DNA of 52,207 nucleotides from contig RPOR01000011.1 in assembly GCA_003820645.1 (NCBI GenBank), positions 1 through 52,207 of the forward strand, read 5' to 3'. The position numbers were made by a program, and so were the translations under genes. A model generated the notes under the pieces. The model was given only the letters and a program-made list of their open reading frames with translations, searched no databases and was not told the DNA's origin. The DNA comes from Betaproteobacteria bacterium. GTDB taxonomy: Bacteria > Pseudomonadota > Gammaproteobacteria > Burkholderiales > SG8-41. Numbering within the stretch: the stretch's first letter is position 1; the number at the start of each line of letters is the position of its first letter. Positions 1-9,267 of this stretch are shown piece by piece.

Positions 1-14
1 CACCGCTCACTCGC

Positions 15-620
15 TCAATACTGATGCGGTGGCCTGCGCCGCCACTGTCGAATCAGCAGATAGCCCCCGAGCATGCCGCCCAGGTGCGCAAAATGCGCAA
101 TGCCCGCGGCCGTGCCGGTGACGCCGAGGTAGAGTTCGAGCAGACCATAGAGGGTGACGAACAGCCACGCCGGCATCGGTATCGGCGGAAACAGCAGCAT
201 CACCGTACGCCGCGGAAAGAACAGGCCATAGGCCAGCAGCAGGCCGAATACGCCGCCGGAGGCGCCGACGGTCGGGAACGGCGGACTGCCGCTCAACGCC
301 GACATGGCGAGCTGTGCCAGTGCCGCGGAGAACACGCAGCCGAGGTAATAAATCAGGAAGCGCCGCGAGCCGAACACCTGTTCAATCTGCCCGCCGAACA
401 TGTACAGCGCCAGCATGTTGAAGCCGATATGGACCAGCCCGCCGTGCAGAAAGCCGTAGGTCAGCACCTGCCACGGCAGAAAACCCGCGCCGAATTCGGC
501 AGGCGTGTTGAACGGCCACAGCGCGAACCAGACGATCAGCAGATCGCCGAATACGAATTGCAGCAGGAAAACCGCGACATTCGCGATCAGCAGCAGGCGG
601 GTGACGGGCGGCATCATCAC
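15..620 (-). CDS. Rhomboid family intramembrane serine protease
   Basis: 201-aa hydrophobic multi-TM ORF with the GASG serine motif (VGASGGVFGLL), HxxxN-type segment (HIGFNMLALYMFG) and terminal HxxH-type region (AHFAHLGG). Confidence 0.9.
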   Translation of the reverse strand: MMMPPVTRLLLIANVAVFLLQFVFGDLLIVWFALWPFNTPAEFGAGFLPWQVLTYGFLHGGLVHIGFNMLALYMFGGQIEQVFGSRRFLIYYLGCVFSAALAQLAMSALSGSPPFPTVGASGGVFGLLLAYGLFFPRRTVMLLFPPIPMPAWLFVTLYGLLELYLGVTGTAAGIAHFAHLGGMLGGYLLIRQWRRRPPHQY

Positions 621-652
621 CCCGATGGTACTACGGCTGCGCGTTGGTTACC

Positions 653-1798
653 TCAGGCCAGCACCGGCGGCAGTTGCGGTGCGAGTTTCGCGCGCTCCGC
701 GGTGGCGGTGCCGTTCAAGGCGAAACCGAGCAGCCTGCCGTCGGCATCGACGAACAACGATTTCACGCTGTCGGCGCCGGCTTCGACCTGCCAGCGGCCC
801 GCGGCGCCTGCGGACGGCGGTGCGACGATGGTCGGACAGGCGGGCGTTTTGACCATCACCGGCATCGCCGGAAACACGGCCGCTGTGCGTTTGCCGCTCA
901 ATGTCTGTGCCAGTGCCCGCATCGCGTGCATGATCGGCATCACGTAGGGCATCACCAGGCCTTCGATTTCGGCGCAGTCGCCCAGCGCGTAGACATCGGG
1001 TGCGCTCGCCTCGAGGTGGCGGTTGACGACGATGCCGCGATTGACCTGGAGGCCGGCGGCCGCAGCCAGCGCGGTGCGTGGCTTGAGGCCCACGGCGGAG
1101 AGCACGACATCGACCCGCAACATGTTGCCGTTCGCGAGTGTGACGGCATAGCCGTGCTCCGCGCGGTCCACGGCCTGCGCGCTGGTGCCGAGGTGCCATT
1201 GTACGCCGAGCGCAGCGAGCTTCTGCTGCAGCAGCGCGCCGCCCGCGGGCGGCAGCAGCCGGCCGAGCGCCTGCGGCGCAATGTCGATGATGTCCACGCC
1301 GTAGCCGCCGGCAGCGAGGTCGTTGGCGAATTCGCACCCGATCAGGCCGGCGCCGATGATGGCGACGCGTTTCTTGCCGGCAATCGCGGCACGAAAGCGC
1401 GCATAGTCGTCGAGGTCATTGACGGTGAGTATGCCGGCGGCGCCGCTGCCGGCGATCGGCAGGCGGATCTGGTCGGCGCCCAGCGCCAGCACCAGTTTCG
1501 AATAGGCCAGGGTTTCATCCCCGATGCACAGCGTGTGCGCGGCAGTGTCGATGGCGTCGACGCGGGTGTGCACGCGCACCGTGGCATGCAGTTGCGCGGC
1601 CATCTGTTCCGGCGAATTCAGCGCGATCGCCTCCGGTGTTTTTCCGGAGGCCAGCGCATTTGACAGCATCGGTTTGGAGTAAAACGGGCCGCTGTCGGCG
1701 GAAATGATGACCAGCGGCGTGGCGGTGTCGAGTTTGCGCAGCTCTTTCGCGGTGTTGTAGCCCGCGAGTCCGCTGCCGACGATGATGATCGGATTCAT
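653..1798 (-). CDS. FAD-dependent oxidoreductase, rubredoxin-NAD(+) reductase type
   Basis: N-terminal GSGLAGYNTAKELR dinucleotide fold, FYSKPMLSNALASGKTP, GAGLIGCEFANDL second Rossmann motif, YALGDCAEIEG; rubredoxin gene lies in the same gene run. Confidence 0.85.
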   Translation of the reverse strand: MNPIIIVGSGLAGYNTAKELRKLDTATPLVIISADSGPFYSKPMLSNALASGKTPEAIALNSPEQMAAQLHATVRVHTRVDAIDTAAHTLCIGDETLAYSKLVLALGADQIRLPIAGSGAAGILTVNDLDDYARFRAAIAGKKRVAIIGAGLIGCEFANDLAAGGYGVDIIDIAPQALGRLLPPAGGALLQQKLAALGVQWHLGTSAQAVDRAEHGYAVTLANGNMLRVDVVLSAVGLKPRTALAAAAGLQVNRGIVVNRHLEASAPDVYALGDCAEIEGLVMPYVMPIMHAMRALAQTLSGKRTAAVFPAMPVMVKTPACPTIVAPPSAGAAGRWQVEAGADSVKSLFVDADGRLLGFALNGTATAERAKLAPQLPPVLA

Positions 1799-1815
1799 GA
1801 TGCCTTCTGGAAAAG

Positions 1816-2721
1816 TCAGCGCAGGATGGTATCAAACAGCATCATCAGCACAAAGCCGCCGATGAGGCCAATGGTCGCCACCCGCTCGTTGCCGTTGCGG
1901 TGGGTTTCGGGAATGATTTCGTGGCTGATCACGAACAGCATCGCGCCGGCGGCGAAGGCGAGTCCCCAGGGCAGCATGGCCGCGGCGTAACTGATGGCGC
2001 TGGCGCCGATCAGGCCGCCGAGCGGCTCCGCCATGCCGGTCGCCAGCGCAAGCGCCGCGGCTTTCCAGCGCGAAATGCCCAGCGCGACCAGCGCGATGGC
2101 GACGATCAGGCCTTCGGGCATGTTCTGGATCGCGATGCCCAGTGTAATCGCGGCACCACCGCTGCTGCCCTGGGCGACACCGACGGCGAGCCCTTCCGGA
2201 ATGTTGTGCAGCGTGATCGCGGTGACGAACAGCCACAGACCGGCCGCGGTGCGCACCGGCATGCCTTCGCGGCCCCCCTCCCTGCCTTTGATGAAATGCT
2301 CGTGCGGGAGCCAGCGGTCGCTGGTCATCAGCACCGCTGCACCGATGATGACCCCTGCCGCGACGATCATGACGCCGCCGAGCGCGCTGCCGGCGGTTGC
2401 GGCGCCGGTGGCCAGGGCAGGTGCGAGCAGCGAGAAGAAACTCGCGGCCAGCATTACGCCGGCGCCGAAGCCGAGCAGGCTGTCGCGCGCCGCGTCCGAA
2501 ATTCTGCGCACGAACAAGACCGGCAGTGCGCCGGCCCCGGTGGCGAGCGCAGTGAACAGGGTTGCGGCCAGTGCGGCGCCGACGGCTGGACTGGAAGATG
2601 TCGCCTCCGCGATGCTGATGCCCGCGGCCACTGCGAGCATTGCGATGACGAGGAACGCCGCCAGCCGCTGCCAGGAAGGTTCGGCGACAAGGCGGCGTGC
2701 GGTGATAATCATCTCGGCCAT
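1816..2721 (-). CDS. ZIP family divalent metal transporter
   Basis: Multi-TM protein with the ZIP signature HNIPEGLAVGVAQG and a second motif NMPEGLIVA. Confidence 0.88.
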   Translation of the reverse strand: MAEMIITARRLVAEPSWQRLAAFLVIAMLAVAAGISIAEATSSSPAVGAALAATLFTALATGAGALPVLFVRRISDAARDSLLGFGAGVMLAASFFSLLAPALATGAATAGSALGGVMIVAAGVIIGAAVLMTSDRWLPHEHFIKGREGGREGMPVRTAAGLWLFVTAITLHNIPEGLAVGVAQGSSGGAAITLGIAIQNMPEGLIVAIALVALGISRWKAAALALATGMAEPLGGLIGASAISYAAAMLPWGLAFAAGAMLFVISHEIIPETHRNGNERVATIGLIGGFVLMMLFDTILR

Positions 2722-2740
2722 GGCGGCGGGGTCCGTTGCG

Positions 2741-3223
2741 TTATTTCTCGAGCAGACTGCGCAGCATCCACGCGGTCTTCTCGTGGACCTGCATGCGCTG
2801 GGTCAGCAGGTCGGCGGTGGGCTCGTCATTGGCTCTGTCGACGACCGGGAAAACCGAGCGCGCAGTGCGCACGATGGCCTCCTGGCCTTCGACCAGCAAT
2901 GCGATCATTTTCTCCGCCTTGGGCACGCCGGCGGTTTCCTTGATCGATGACAGTTTGACGTAGTCGGCGTAGGTGCCCGGCGCGGGATAGCCCAGCGCGC
3001 GGATGCGCTCGGCGACCTGATCGACGGCGAGCGCCAGCTCGTTGTACTGGGCTTCGAACATCAGGTGCAGCGTCTGAAACATCGGTCCGGTGATATTCCA
3101 GTGGAAATTGTGGGTTTTCAGGTACAGCGTGTAAGTGTCTGCCAGCAGCCGCGACAGGCCGTCGGCAATCGCCTTGCGGTCCCTGTCCTTGATGCCGATG
3201 TCGATTTTTGCAGTCTTTGCCAT
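2741..3223 (-). CDS. dps: Dps/ferritin-like DNA-binding protein from starved cells
   Basis: Internal start chosen at [13 protein letters not shown] (160 aa); Dps ferroxidase signature [26 protein letters not shown]. The longer ORF to 3463 runs antisense into the rubredoxin region. Confidence 0.9.
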   Translation of the reverse strand: MAKTAKIDIGIKDRDRKAIADGLSRLLADTYTLYLKTHNFHWNITGPMFQTLHLMFEAQYNELALAVDQVAERIRALGYPAPGTYADYVKLSSIKETAGVPKAEKMIALLVEGQEAIVRTARSVFPVVDRANDEPTADLLTQRMQVHEKTAWMLRSLLEK

Positions 3224-3300
3224 GCCAGTTCCTTTCGTTTCGTGCCAGTTTGAACCGTGCAGCGCCCGTCCCGCGCAGGCGGGACGGACATCCTTCGCGA

Positions 3301-3483
3301 TCAGGCTGCTTTCAGTACCATCTCGAAGTCGGCTTTGCTGATCCCGCACTCCGGGCAGGTCCAGTCCTCCGGGATGTCTTCCCAGCGGGTGCCGGCCTTG
3401 ATGCCGTGTTCCGGATCGCCGGTGGCTTCGTCGTAGACGTAACCGCAGACGATGCATTCCCATTTGCGCATTTCAGTGGTCAT
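3301..3483 (-). CDS. Rubredoxin
   Basis: 60 aa with two CxxC iron knots: [40 protein letters not shown]. Confidence 0.97.
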   Translation of the reverse strand: MTTEMRKWECIVCGYVYDEATGDPEHGIKAGTRWEDIPEDWTCPECGISKADFEMVLKAA

Positions 3484-3500
3484 GTTGATTTCTCCTTGAG

Positions 3501-3971
3501 TCAGGCATTGACCCGCGCCAGCGTGGCACGGTAGTGGTTGGCGTGGCGTTCTTCGACCTTGGCCAGCGCGGCGAAGCGCTTCGCGGCCTTGGCGAGCGTC
3601 TGCTTGAAGCGCGCCGCGTGTTCCTTCGACTCTTCGATCTGGTCGTCCATTTCCCTGACCGCGGCGTGGTTGCCTTCCTGTTCGGCCAGGTGGCGGAACT
3701 GCGGATACATCTCGGTGTACTCGTAGGTCTCGCCGGCGATCGCCATGTCCAGCGCTTTGGCGGGGGTCAGCTCGGCTTTCGGGTAGAGCAGGTCGAGATG
3801 GCCGAACGCGTGCTGCACTTCCTGCGCGGCGGTTTCCTCGAACACTCTTGCGGTCTCGACATCGCCTTGTTCGCGGCAGATTTTGGCGAAGTACATGTAC
3901 TTGATGTGCGCCATGGACTCGCCGGCGAAAGCGGCTTCGACGTTCTTGATAGTGACCGATTCGGGTTTCAT
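3501..3971 (-). CDS. Rubrerythrin family protein
   Basis: [58 protein letters not shown]; ferritin-like diiron motifs. Start chosen with AGGAG spaced 6 nt upstream; ATG at 3977 is an alternative. Confidence 0.88.
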   Translation of the reverse strand: MKPESVTIKNVEAAFAGESMAHIKYMYFAKICREQGDVETARVFEETAAQEVQHAFGHLDLLYPKAELTPAKALDMAIAGETYEYTEMYPQFRHLAEQEGNHAAVREMDDQIEESKEHAARFKQTLAKAAKRFAALAKVEERHANHYRATLARVNA

Positions 3972-4073
3972 TTGCATCTCCTGTCGTTGGGTAAGTGGCG
4001 CGTTTCGCAACGCTTGGAGTGCATGGTAGAGACGGGCCAACGATTATTCAAATTGATTGTTTTTAATAAATTG

Positions 4074-4088
4074 ATAGCTTAAAACTAT
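4074..4088. promoter_or_regulatory. Candidate OxyR operator half (ATAGcttaaaaCTAT)
   Basis: Matches every specified position of the 15-bp OxyR half-operator consensus ATAGntnnnanCTAT; about 100 bp upstream of the rubrerythrin start and beside an oxyR-like gene. A second well-matched half is not obvious. Confidence 0.55.
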
Positions 4089-4131
4089 ACTCCGGGCGGA
4101 GTGCTGCAAGCCATTGTTTTCAAGGGGGATG

Positions 4132-5061
4132 TTATTTTTTTACCGGCGTGGTGCCGGCGAGCTCACAGGCCGCAACGGCAGCGCGAATGACGTCCAGCGC
4201 CGCTGTACGCGGGAAACTCGAACGCGATGCCAGCACCACGCGGCGGTCAGGCACCGGGCGCGAGAACGGGATATAGGTCAGCAGGTCGGCGTTCACGCGC
4301 CGCACCGGCACCGCGGAGGCCGGCAGCACGGTGAGGCCCATGCCCGAGGCGACCATCAGCCGGATGGTTTCCAGCGAAGAGCCTTCGACGGTTTTCTGCA
4401 GCGAGCCCGGGGTGGCACTGGAGCGGTTCAGCGCCGGGCAGGCATTGAGCACCTGGTCGCGGAAGCAGTGACCGGTGCCGAGCAGCAGCAGGCGTTCGCG
4501 CGCGAGTTCATCGGCGGCGATGGTCTTGCGCGTGGCCCAAGGGTGGGTTTTTGCCAGCGCGACGACAAAAGTCTCGTCGTACAACGGCGTGACCACGATG
4601 CCCGGCTCGGTGAAGGGCAGCGCGACGACGGCGGCATCGAGGTCGCCGCGTTTCAGCCGCTCCGCCAGCGTCGTCGTGTAGTTTTCCTCGAGGATCAGCG
4701 GCATTTTCGGTGCGCGCCGGTGCAGCACCGGAATCAGCTGGGGCAGCAGGTACGGCGCAATGGTGAAAATGGCACCGAGCCGCAGCGGGCCTTCCAGCGG
4801 ATCGCCGGTGGCCCTGGCGATGGACTTGATCTTGTCCGCTTCTTCCAGCGTGCGCTGCGCCTGCTCGACCACGCGTCCGCCGGCGGCGGTGACGGTGAGT
4901 TCGCCCGGGCCGCGCTCAAAAAGCTGCACGCCGAGCTCGTCCTCGAGCTTTTTTACCGCCACCGACAGCGTCGGCTGGCTGACGAAGCAGACCTCGGCGG
5001 CGCGGCCAAAATGGCGCTCGCGGGCGAGGGCGACGATATAGCGCAGTTCGGTAAGTGTCAT
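4132..5061 (-). CDS. oxyR: LysR-family hydrogen peroxide-inducible regulator OxyR
   Basis: LysR HTH (HFGRAAEVCFVSQPTLSVAVKKLEDELGVQLFER); redox pair in GHCFRDQVLNAC with the 9-residue spacing of E. coli C199/C208 (GHCLRDQAMGFC). Confidence 0.92.
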   Translation of the reverse strand: MTLTELRYIVALARERHFGRAAEVCFVSQPTLSVAVKKLEDELGVQLFERGPGELTVTAAGGRVVEQAQRTLEEADKIKSIARATGDPLEGPLRLGAIFTIAPYLLPQLIPVLHRRAPKMPLILEENYTTTLAERLKRGDLDAAVVALPFTEPGIVVTPLYDETFVVALAKTHPWATRKTIAADELARERLLLLGTGHCFRDQVLNACPALNRSSATPGSLQKTVEGSSLETIRLMVASGMGLTVLPASAVPVRRVNADLLTYIPFSRPVPDRRVVLASRSSFPRTAALDVIRAAVAACELAGTTPVKK

Positions 5062-5094
5062 GGCGAGGGAACTTTGCGAAAAACCGCGAGTCTA

Positions 5095-5221
5095 TTTTCA
5101 CGTGAGCATTGTGCCCGACAGGGGGCTGATTTCAAAAGCATTGAGGAATCAACAACCTGCGCAGAATGCGAGCGAACGCATGTAGGAACCTCATGGGCGC
5201 TTCCCCGGCGCCCATTTTTTT
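5095..5221 (+). ncRNA. Candidate small RNA divergent from oxyR, ending at an orphan terminator
   Basis: Non-coding interval with a plus-strand terminator, an internal ATGCG-agcgaa-CGCAT hairpin (5166-5181) and no plus-strand gene upstream. The 5' end is a guess. Confidence 0.35.
5193..5221 (+). terminator. Rho-independent terminator, plus-strand orientation
   Basis: ATGGGCGC-ttccccg-GCGCCCAT perfect 8-bp stem followed by a T-run; no plus-strand CDS precedes it. Confidence 0.75.
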
Positions 5222-5296
5222 GGCGCTGCGGAACTGCACGTGGATCGGGCAGGGGCCGCCGTGCGCCGCTAGGCCGCGCCAGCCGACGACGCTTGT

Positions 5297-6778
5297 TCAG
5301 CGTGCACCGGGAATGGCCCAGGCCTCTTCTTTCGATACACCCGGTGGCGGCGTGAACAGGATCTGGGTTTCACCGAGCAGCCTGGCGGCGCCACCCCAGG
5401 CATCTGCCGCGGCGCGCTGATCGGCCTTCGCCCGGGCATCGACCGTTTCCGGATTGCAGACTGTGCGGAGTTTTTGCTCGAGCGCCCCGACGGTGGCGGG
5501 ATCGGTTGCGGCGAGATCGCAGGTTTCATCCGGATCGCTTGCGAGATCAAATAGTTGCGCCGGCATGCTGACGTGGTAGATGAGTTTCATCGCGCCGTCG
5601 CGGACCACGAACGCGCCGGCTTTCGAGCCTTGCGCATGATATTCGGCGAAAGCGATCCGCCGGGTTTCCCGGCCTCCGATCGCAGGCCACAAGTCGATGC
5701 CCGGCAGATCGTCGTCCATGGCCGTGAGCCGGGCACCGGCGCCGGCGACCAGGGTCGGGAACAGGTCGACATGGGAGGCGAACTGTTCCACCACCCGGCC
5801 ACGGGGCACGCCGGGGCCGGCGATCAGCAGCGGCACACGGATGGCCCCTTCGTAAAGATTCTTTTTGCCAAACATGCCCTGCGCGCCGAAGAGTTCGCCA
5901 TGATCACTGGTATAGGCGATGCGGGTGTGGCCGAGCAGTCCCAGTTCCTCGGCAGCCTTCAGGACTTCGCCGATCTGTTCGTCGAGATGGGTAATCAGTC
6001 CGAAGTAGCCCGCCGCAATGCGGCGCAGCGCCGCTTCGTCGGTCATCACGCGCATGCCGTCCATGTGGCGCAGGAATTCGACCGCCGGATGCTCGGGGCG
6101 CTCGCCTGGCCGGAAGGCGGGCGGCAGCGGCATGTCGCTTGCCGGATAAAGATCCCAGAAGCGCTGCGGCACCGTGAACGGCGGATGGGCACTGATGTAG
6201 GAGACGTACAGCACCCAGGGCTTGCCGTCGTTCTGTGCGTGCCGTTTCAGCCATGCCACGGCTTTGCTGGTGATGTCCCGGTCGTAGTCCTGGTAGTGCG
6301 TCGCGCCGACGCCGGAACGTTCGATATAGAGTTTCCAGAAACTGCCATCGTCCTTCGGCGGTTCGGAGCCGTAGCCGCGCAGCAGATTCTTGATCGCGCC
6401 CTTGCCCTCGTGCAGATGCATGGGCACGATTTCCTCGCTGAAACCGTTGTCGTCCTCGCTCGAACGGTAATGCAGTTTGCCTACGGCAACCACGGTATGG
6501 CCCTGCTCGCGCAGGCGGTGGTGCCAGCTCGGTACACGTCCGTCGTAGGTGAGCGCGTTGTCCCAGTAGCCGGTCTGGTGCGGGTAACGACCAGTGGCTA
6601 GGCTGGATCGCGAAGGGCAGCACAACGGGCTGGTGCAGTAGGCGTTGGCGAAGCGCACGCCGCTCGCGGCGATGCGATCGATGGTTGGCGTCTTGACGTA
6701 GGGATGGCCGTAACAGCCGGCAAGCTGGCCGTTATGGTTGTCGGACTGGAACAGGATCAGATTCGCGGGTTGGGTCAT
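5297..6778 (-). CDS. Sulfatase / alkaline-phosphatase-superfamily arylsulfatase-like hydrolase
   Basis: SDNHNGQLAGCYGHPYVKTPTIDRIAASGVRFANAYCTSPLCCPSRSSLATGRYP; formylglycine motif C-C-P-S-R. ATG start at 6778 (ORF track uses a TTG at 6790). Confidence 0.92.
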   Translation of the reverse strand: MTQPANLILFQSDNHNGQLAGCYGHPYVKTPTIDRIAASGVRFANAYCTSPLCCPSRSSLATGRYPHQTGYWDNALTYDGRVPSWHHRLREQGHTVVAVGKLHYRSSEDDNGFSEEIVPMHLHEGKGAIKNLLRGYGSEPPKDDGSFWKLYIERSGVGATHYQDYDRDITSKAVAWLKRHAQNDGKPWVLYVSYISAHPPFTVPQRFWDLYPASDMPLPPAFRPGERPEHPAVEFLRHMDGMRVMTDEAALRRIAAGYFGLITHLDEQIGEVLKAAEELGLLGHTRIAYTSDHGELFGAQGMFGKKNLYEGAIRVPLLIAGPGVPRGRVVEQFASHVDLFPTLVAGAGARLTAMDDDLPGIDLWPAIGGRETRRIAFAEYHAQGSKAGAFVVRDGAMKLIYHVSMPAQLFDLASDPDETCDLAATDPATVGALEQKLRTVCNPETVDARAKADQRAAADAWGGAARLLGETQILFTPPPGVSKEEAWAIPGAR

Positions 6779-6786
6779 GGCTTTGC

Positions 6787-7752
6787 TCAATCGAGGACGA
6801 TGCCGGCCTGTTTGCCGACATTGGCGATGCGGGCACGCTCCGCTTTCATGAAGGCGAGAAACGCGGCCGGCTGTTCGGGGCTGGGCGTCGCCCCGTTCTT
6901 GTTCATCAGTGCCTTCGCATCAGCGGTGTTCAGCGCGATCATCAGTTCCTGGTGCAGGCGCTGGACGATTGTCGCCGGCGTGGCTTTGGCCACGGACACG
7001 CCCCACCATTGCACGATTTCGTAGCCAGGCACGGTTTCGGCCATGGTCGGCAGTTCGGGCAGCAGCGGATCGCGCTGTGCGCCAGTGGTCGCCAGCACCT
7101 TGATGCGGCCAGCGCGGCCATGCGGCATCGCCACCAGCGGCGAGGTGATCAGGAACTGGATCTGGCCGCCCAACATGTCGGACAGCGCCGGCGCGGCGCC
7201 TTTGTACGGCACATGCGTGGTTTTGACGCCGGCGAGCACGTTGAACATGGCGCCGGCGAGGTGTGCCGGCGAACCGTTGCCCGCGGAACCGTAGTTGAGT
7301 TGACCCGGCTTGTCTTTGGCCAGTTTCACCAAGTCGGCAACGGAATTGACGCCGAGTCCGGCGTTGACCGTGGCCACATTCGCCACCCAGGCGATGCGCG
7401 ACAGGTGCGCAAAATCACGATCGACGTCGTAGGGCAGTTTGCTTTTCAGCGCCGGCAGCGAGGCGAAGATGGTCGATGTGGCCAGCAGCAGGGTGTAGCC
7501 GTCGGGCGCCGCGTTCCTGACGATTTCGACACCGATGACGCCGCTGGCACCGGAGCGGTTGTCGATGATCACCTGCTGCTTCAGCTGTTCGGACAGGCGG
7601 GTGCCGACGATGCGCGCGAGGATGTCCGGGGAGCCCCCGGCGGGACTCGGCACCAGGAAGCGGATCGGCTTGTTCGGATAGTTTTGTGCGAGCGCCGCAG
7701 TGGCCAGCACCAGCAGGATGACGGTAACAACGTGACGCAGGACGTGATGCAT
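6787..7752 (-). CDS. Bug/TctC family tripartite tricarboxylate transporter substrate-binding protein
   Basis: Signal peptide (MHHVLRHVVTVILLVLATAALA) then QNYPNKPIRFLVPSPAGGSPDILARIVG, and NYGSAGNGSPAHLAGAMF, THVPYKGAAPA. Confidence 0.93.
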   Translation of the reverse strand: MHHVLRHVVTVILLVLATAALAQNYPNKPIRFLVPSPAGGSPDILARIVGTRLSEQLKQQVIIDNRSGASGVIGVEIVRNAAPDGYTLLLATSTIFASLPALKSKLPYDVDRDFAHLSRIAWVANVATVNAGLGVNSVADLVKLAKDKPGQLNYGSAGNGSPAHLAGAMFNVLAGVKTTHVPYKGAAPALSDMLGGQIQFLITSPLVAMPHGRAGRIKVLATTGAQRDPLLPELPTMAETVPGYEIVQWWGVSVAKATPATIVQRLHQELMIALNTADAKALMNKNGATPSPEQPAAFLAFMKAERARIANVGKQAGIVLD

Positions 7753-7784
7753 GGTCTCCTCCCTGTCGTTATGTTTTTTCGAAC

Positions 7785-9242
7785 TCAATAATACGCGGCC
7801 TTGGCGCCCGGGGGCGGCGAATAGCGGAAGGTGCCGCGCTTGAGGATGGCCTCCTCGCCGCCGAATTTCGCGATCATCGCCTTCTGGTCTGCTTTTGCCA
7901 GTTTGTCGGCGGCTTCCGGATCGACGACCTTGCGCAGCGCCTGTTCGCATTCGGCGATCACGGCCTGATATGCGGGATCGCGGCCAAGATCCCTGCGTTC
8001 ATAAGGATCCGCGCCAAGGTCGAACAGCATGGGCGGCAGCGTCGCGTAATGGATGTACTTCCATTTTCCGTGGCGGATCATGTAGGCGCCGCAGACGGCA
8101 CCGGCGGCGTGGTATTCGGAGAGCACGGTGCGCGGTGGCACCTTGCCCTGTGCGACATCGATCAGCGATACGCCGGGCAGCGTATTGTCGTCGGGATGCG
8201 CCTTGGCGCCCAGTGCATGGATGAAGGTCCGGAAGCCGTCGGCCAGCGTCACCGGCGTGTCGCAGACGCTGCCCCGGGGCACGCCGGGTCCGGCGAGAAT
8301 CAGCGGGATGCCCGCGGATTCTTCGTACATCGTCGATTTGCCCCACATGCCACGGGTGCCGAGGTTGTCGCCATGGTCTGATGAATAGACGACGCGCGTG
8401 TGGTTCATCAGTCCGGTTTCTTCCAGCGTGCGCAGGATCTGGCCGATGTTGTCATCGAGGAAGGACGTCAGCCCGAAATAGGCGGCGATCGCACGGCGCA
8501 CCATCGGCGCATCGAAGGCGTCGTCGTAACACAGGCATTTGCGCATGGCGTCGGTGAACGGGTGCTGCGGCCGCTGCTCTTTCTCGTACATGTCGGGCCA
8601 GGGCACCGCGTCTTCGGGATACAGGTCGTAGAATTGCGGTGGCGCGATCAGCGGGAAATGCGGCGAGACGAATCCCACATACAAAGCCCACGGTTTCGCC
8701 TTCAGCGCCGGCGCCTTCTGCTTCAGCCATTTCACGGTTTCGGCCGCGATGCTGCGGTCGTACCTGGTGTATTCCGATTCGCCGCGACCGGCTTCGGGGC
8801 CGAGGTTCGCGGAACCCGGACGGCGCGGCAGTTCCTCGCGAATGAGTCCCAGCAGGTCGCCGACGCCGTTGACGATATGCAGCGGCAGGATTTCCTCGTC
8901 GAAGCCGTTGCGTTTGGCGTCCGAATCCAGGTAGTGCAGTTTGCCGATGGAGGCAACGTGGTGGCCCTGCGCCATCAGGCGGTGGCCCCAGGTCGGGATT
9001 TTGCCGTCATAGGCAATGGCGTTGTCCCAGTAGCGGATCTTGTGCACGTACTGGCCGGTGGCGAACGACGCGCGCGCCGGCACGCAGATCGGGCAGTTGG
9101 TATAGGCGGAAGTGAAGCGCGTGCCGCGGGCGGCCAGTGCGTCCAGGTTGGGCGTCTTGATCATCGGATGGCCAGAGCTGCCGAGCACGCGTTTGTTGTG
9201 CTCGTCGGACATGATGAATATCAGGTTGGTCGCTTCGCTCAT
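7785..9242 (-). CDS. Sulfatase family hydrolase, paralogue of 5297-6778
   Basis: MSEATNLIFIMSDEHNKRVLGSSGHPMIKTPNLDALAARGTRFTSAYTNCPICVPARASFATGQY; formylglycine motif C-V-P-A-R; shares YWDNA.YDG.(I/V)P.W.HRL..QGH.V...GKLHY with its neighbour. Confidence 0.92.
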   Translation of the reverse strand: MSEATNLIFIMSDEHNKRVLGSSGHPMIKTPNLDALAARGTRFTSAYTNCPICVPARASFATGQYVHKIRYWDNAIAYDGKIPTWGHRLMAQGHHVASIGKLHYLDSDAKRNGFDEEILPLHIVNGVGDLLGLIREELPRRPGSANLGPEAGRGESEYTRYDRSIAAETVKWLKQKAPALKAKPWALYVGFVSPHFPLIAPPQFYDLYPEDAVPWPDMYEKEQRPQHPFTDAMRKCLCYDDAFDAPMVRRAIAAYFGLTSFLDDNIGQILRTLEETGLMNHTRVVYSSDHGDNLGTRGMWGKSTMYEESAGIPLILAGPGVPRGSVCDTPVTLADGFRTFIHALGAKAHPDDNTLPGVSLIDVAQGKVPPRTVLSEYHAAGAVCGAYMIRHGKWKYIHYATLPPMLFDLGADPYERRDLGRDPAYQAVIAECEQALRKVVDPEAADKLAKADQKAMIAKFGGEEAILKRGTFRYSPPPGAKAAYY

Positions 9243-9267
9243 AGTTTGCAGTCTCCTCTTGGTGATT

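Noticed and set aside
2741-3463. 240-aa N-terminally extended Dps
   Set aside because: The extra 80 residues read antisense-like R/G-rich sequence over the rubredoxin gene; the internal ATG at 3223 gives a normal 160-aa Dps.
5062-5221. Known structured RNA (6S, 4.5S SRP RNA) in the oxyR upstream gap
   Set aside because: Segment does not resemble remembered consensus sequences of these RNAs; only an unnamed sRNA candidate is supportable.
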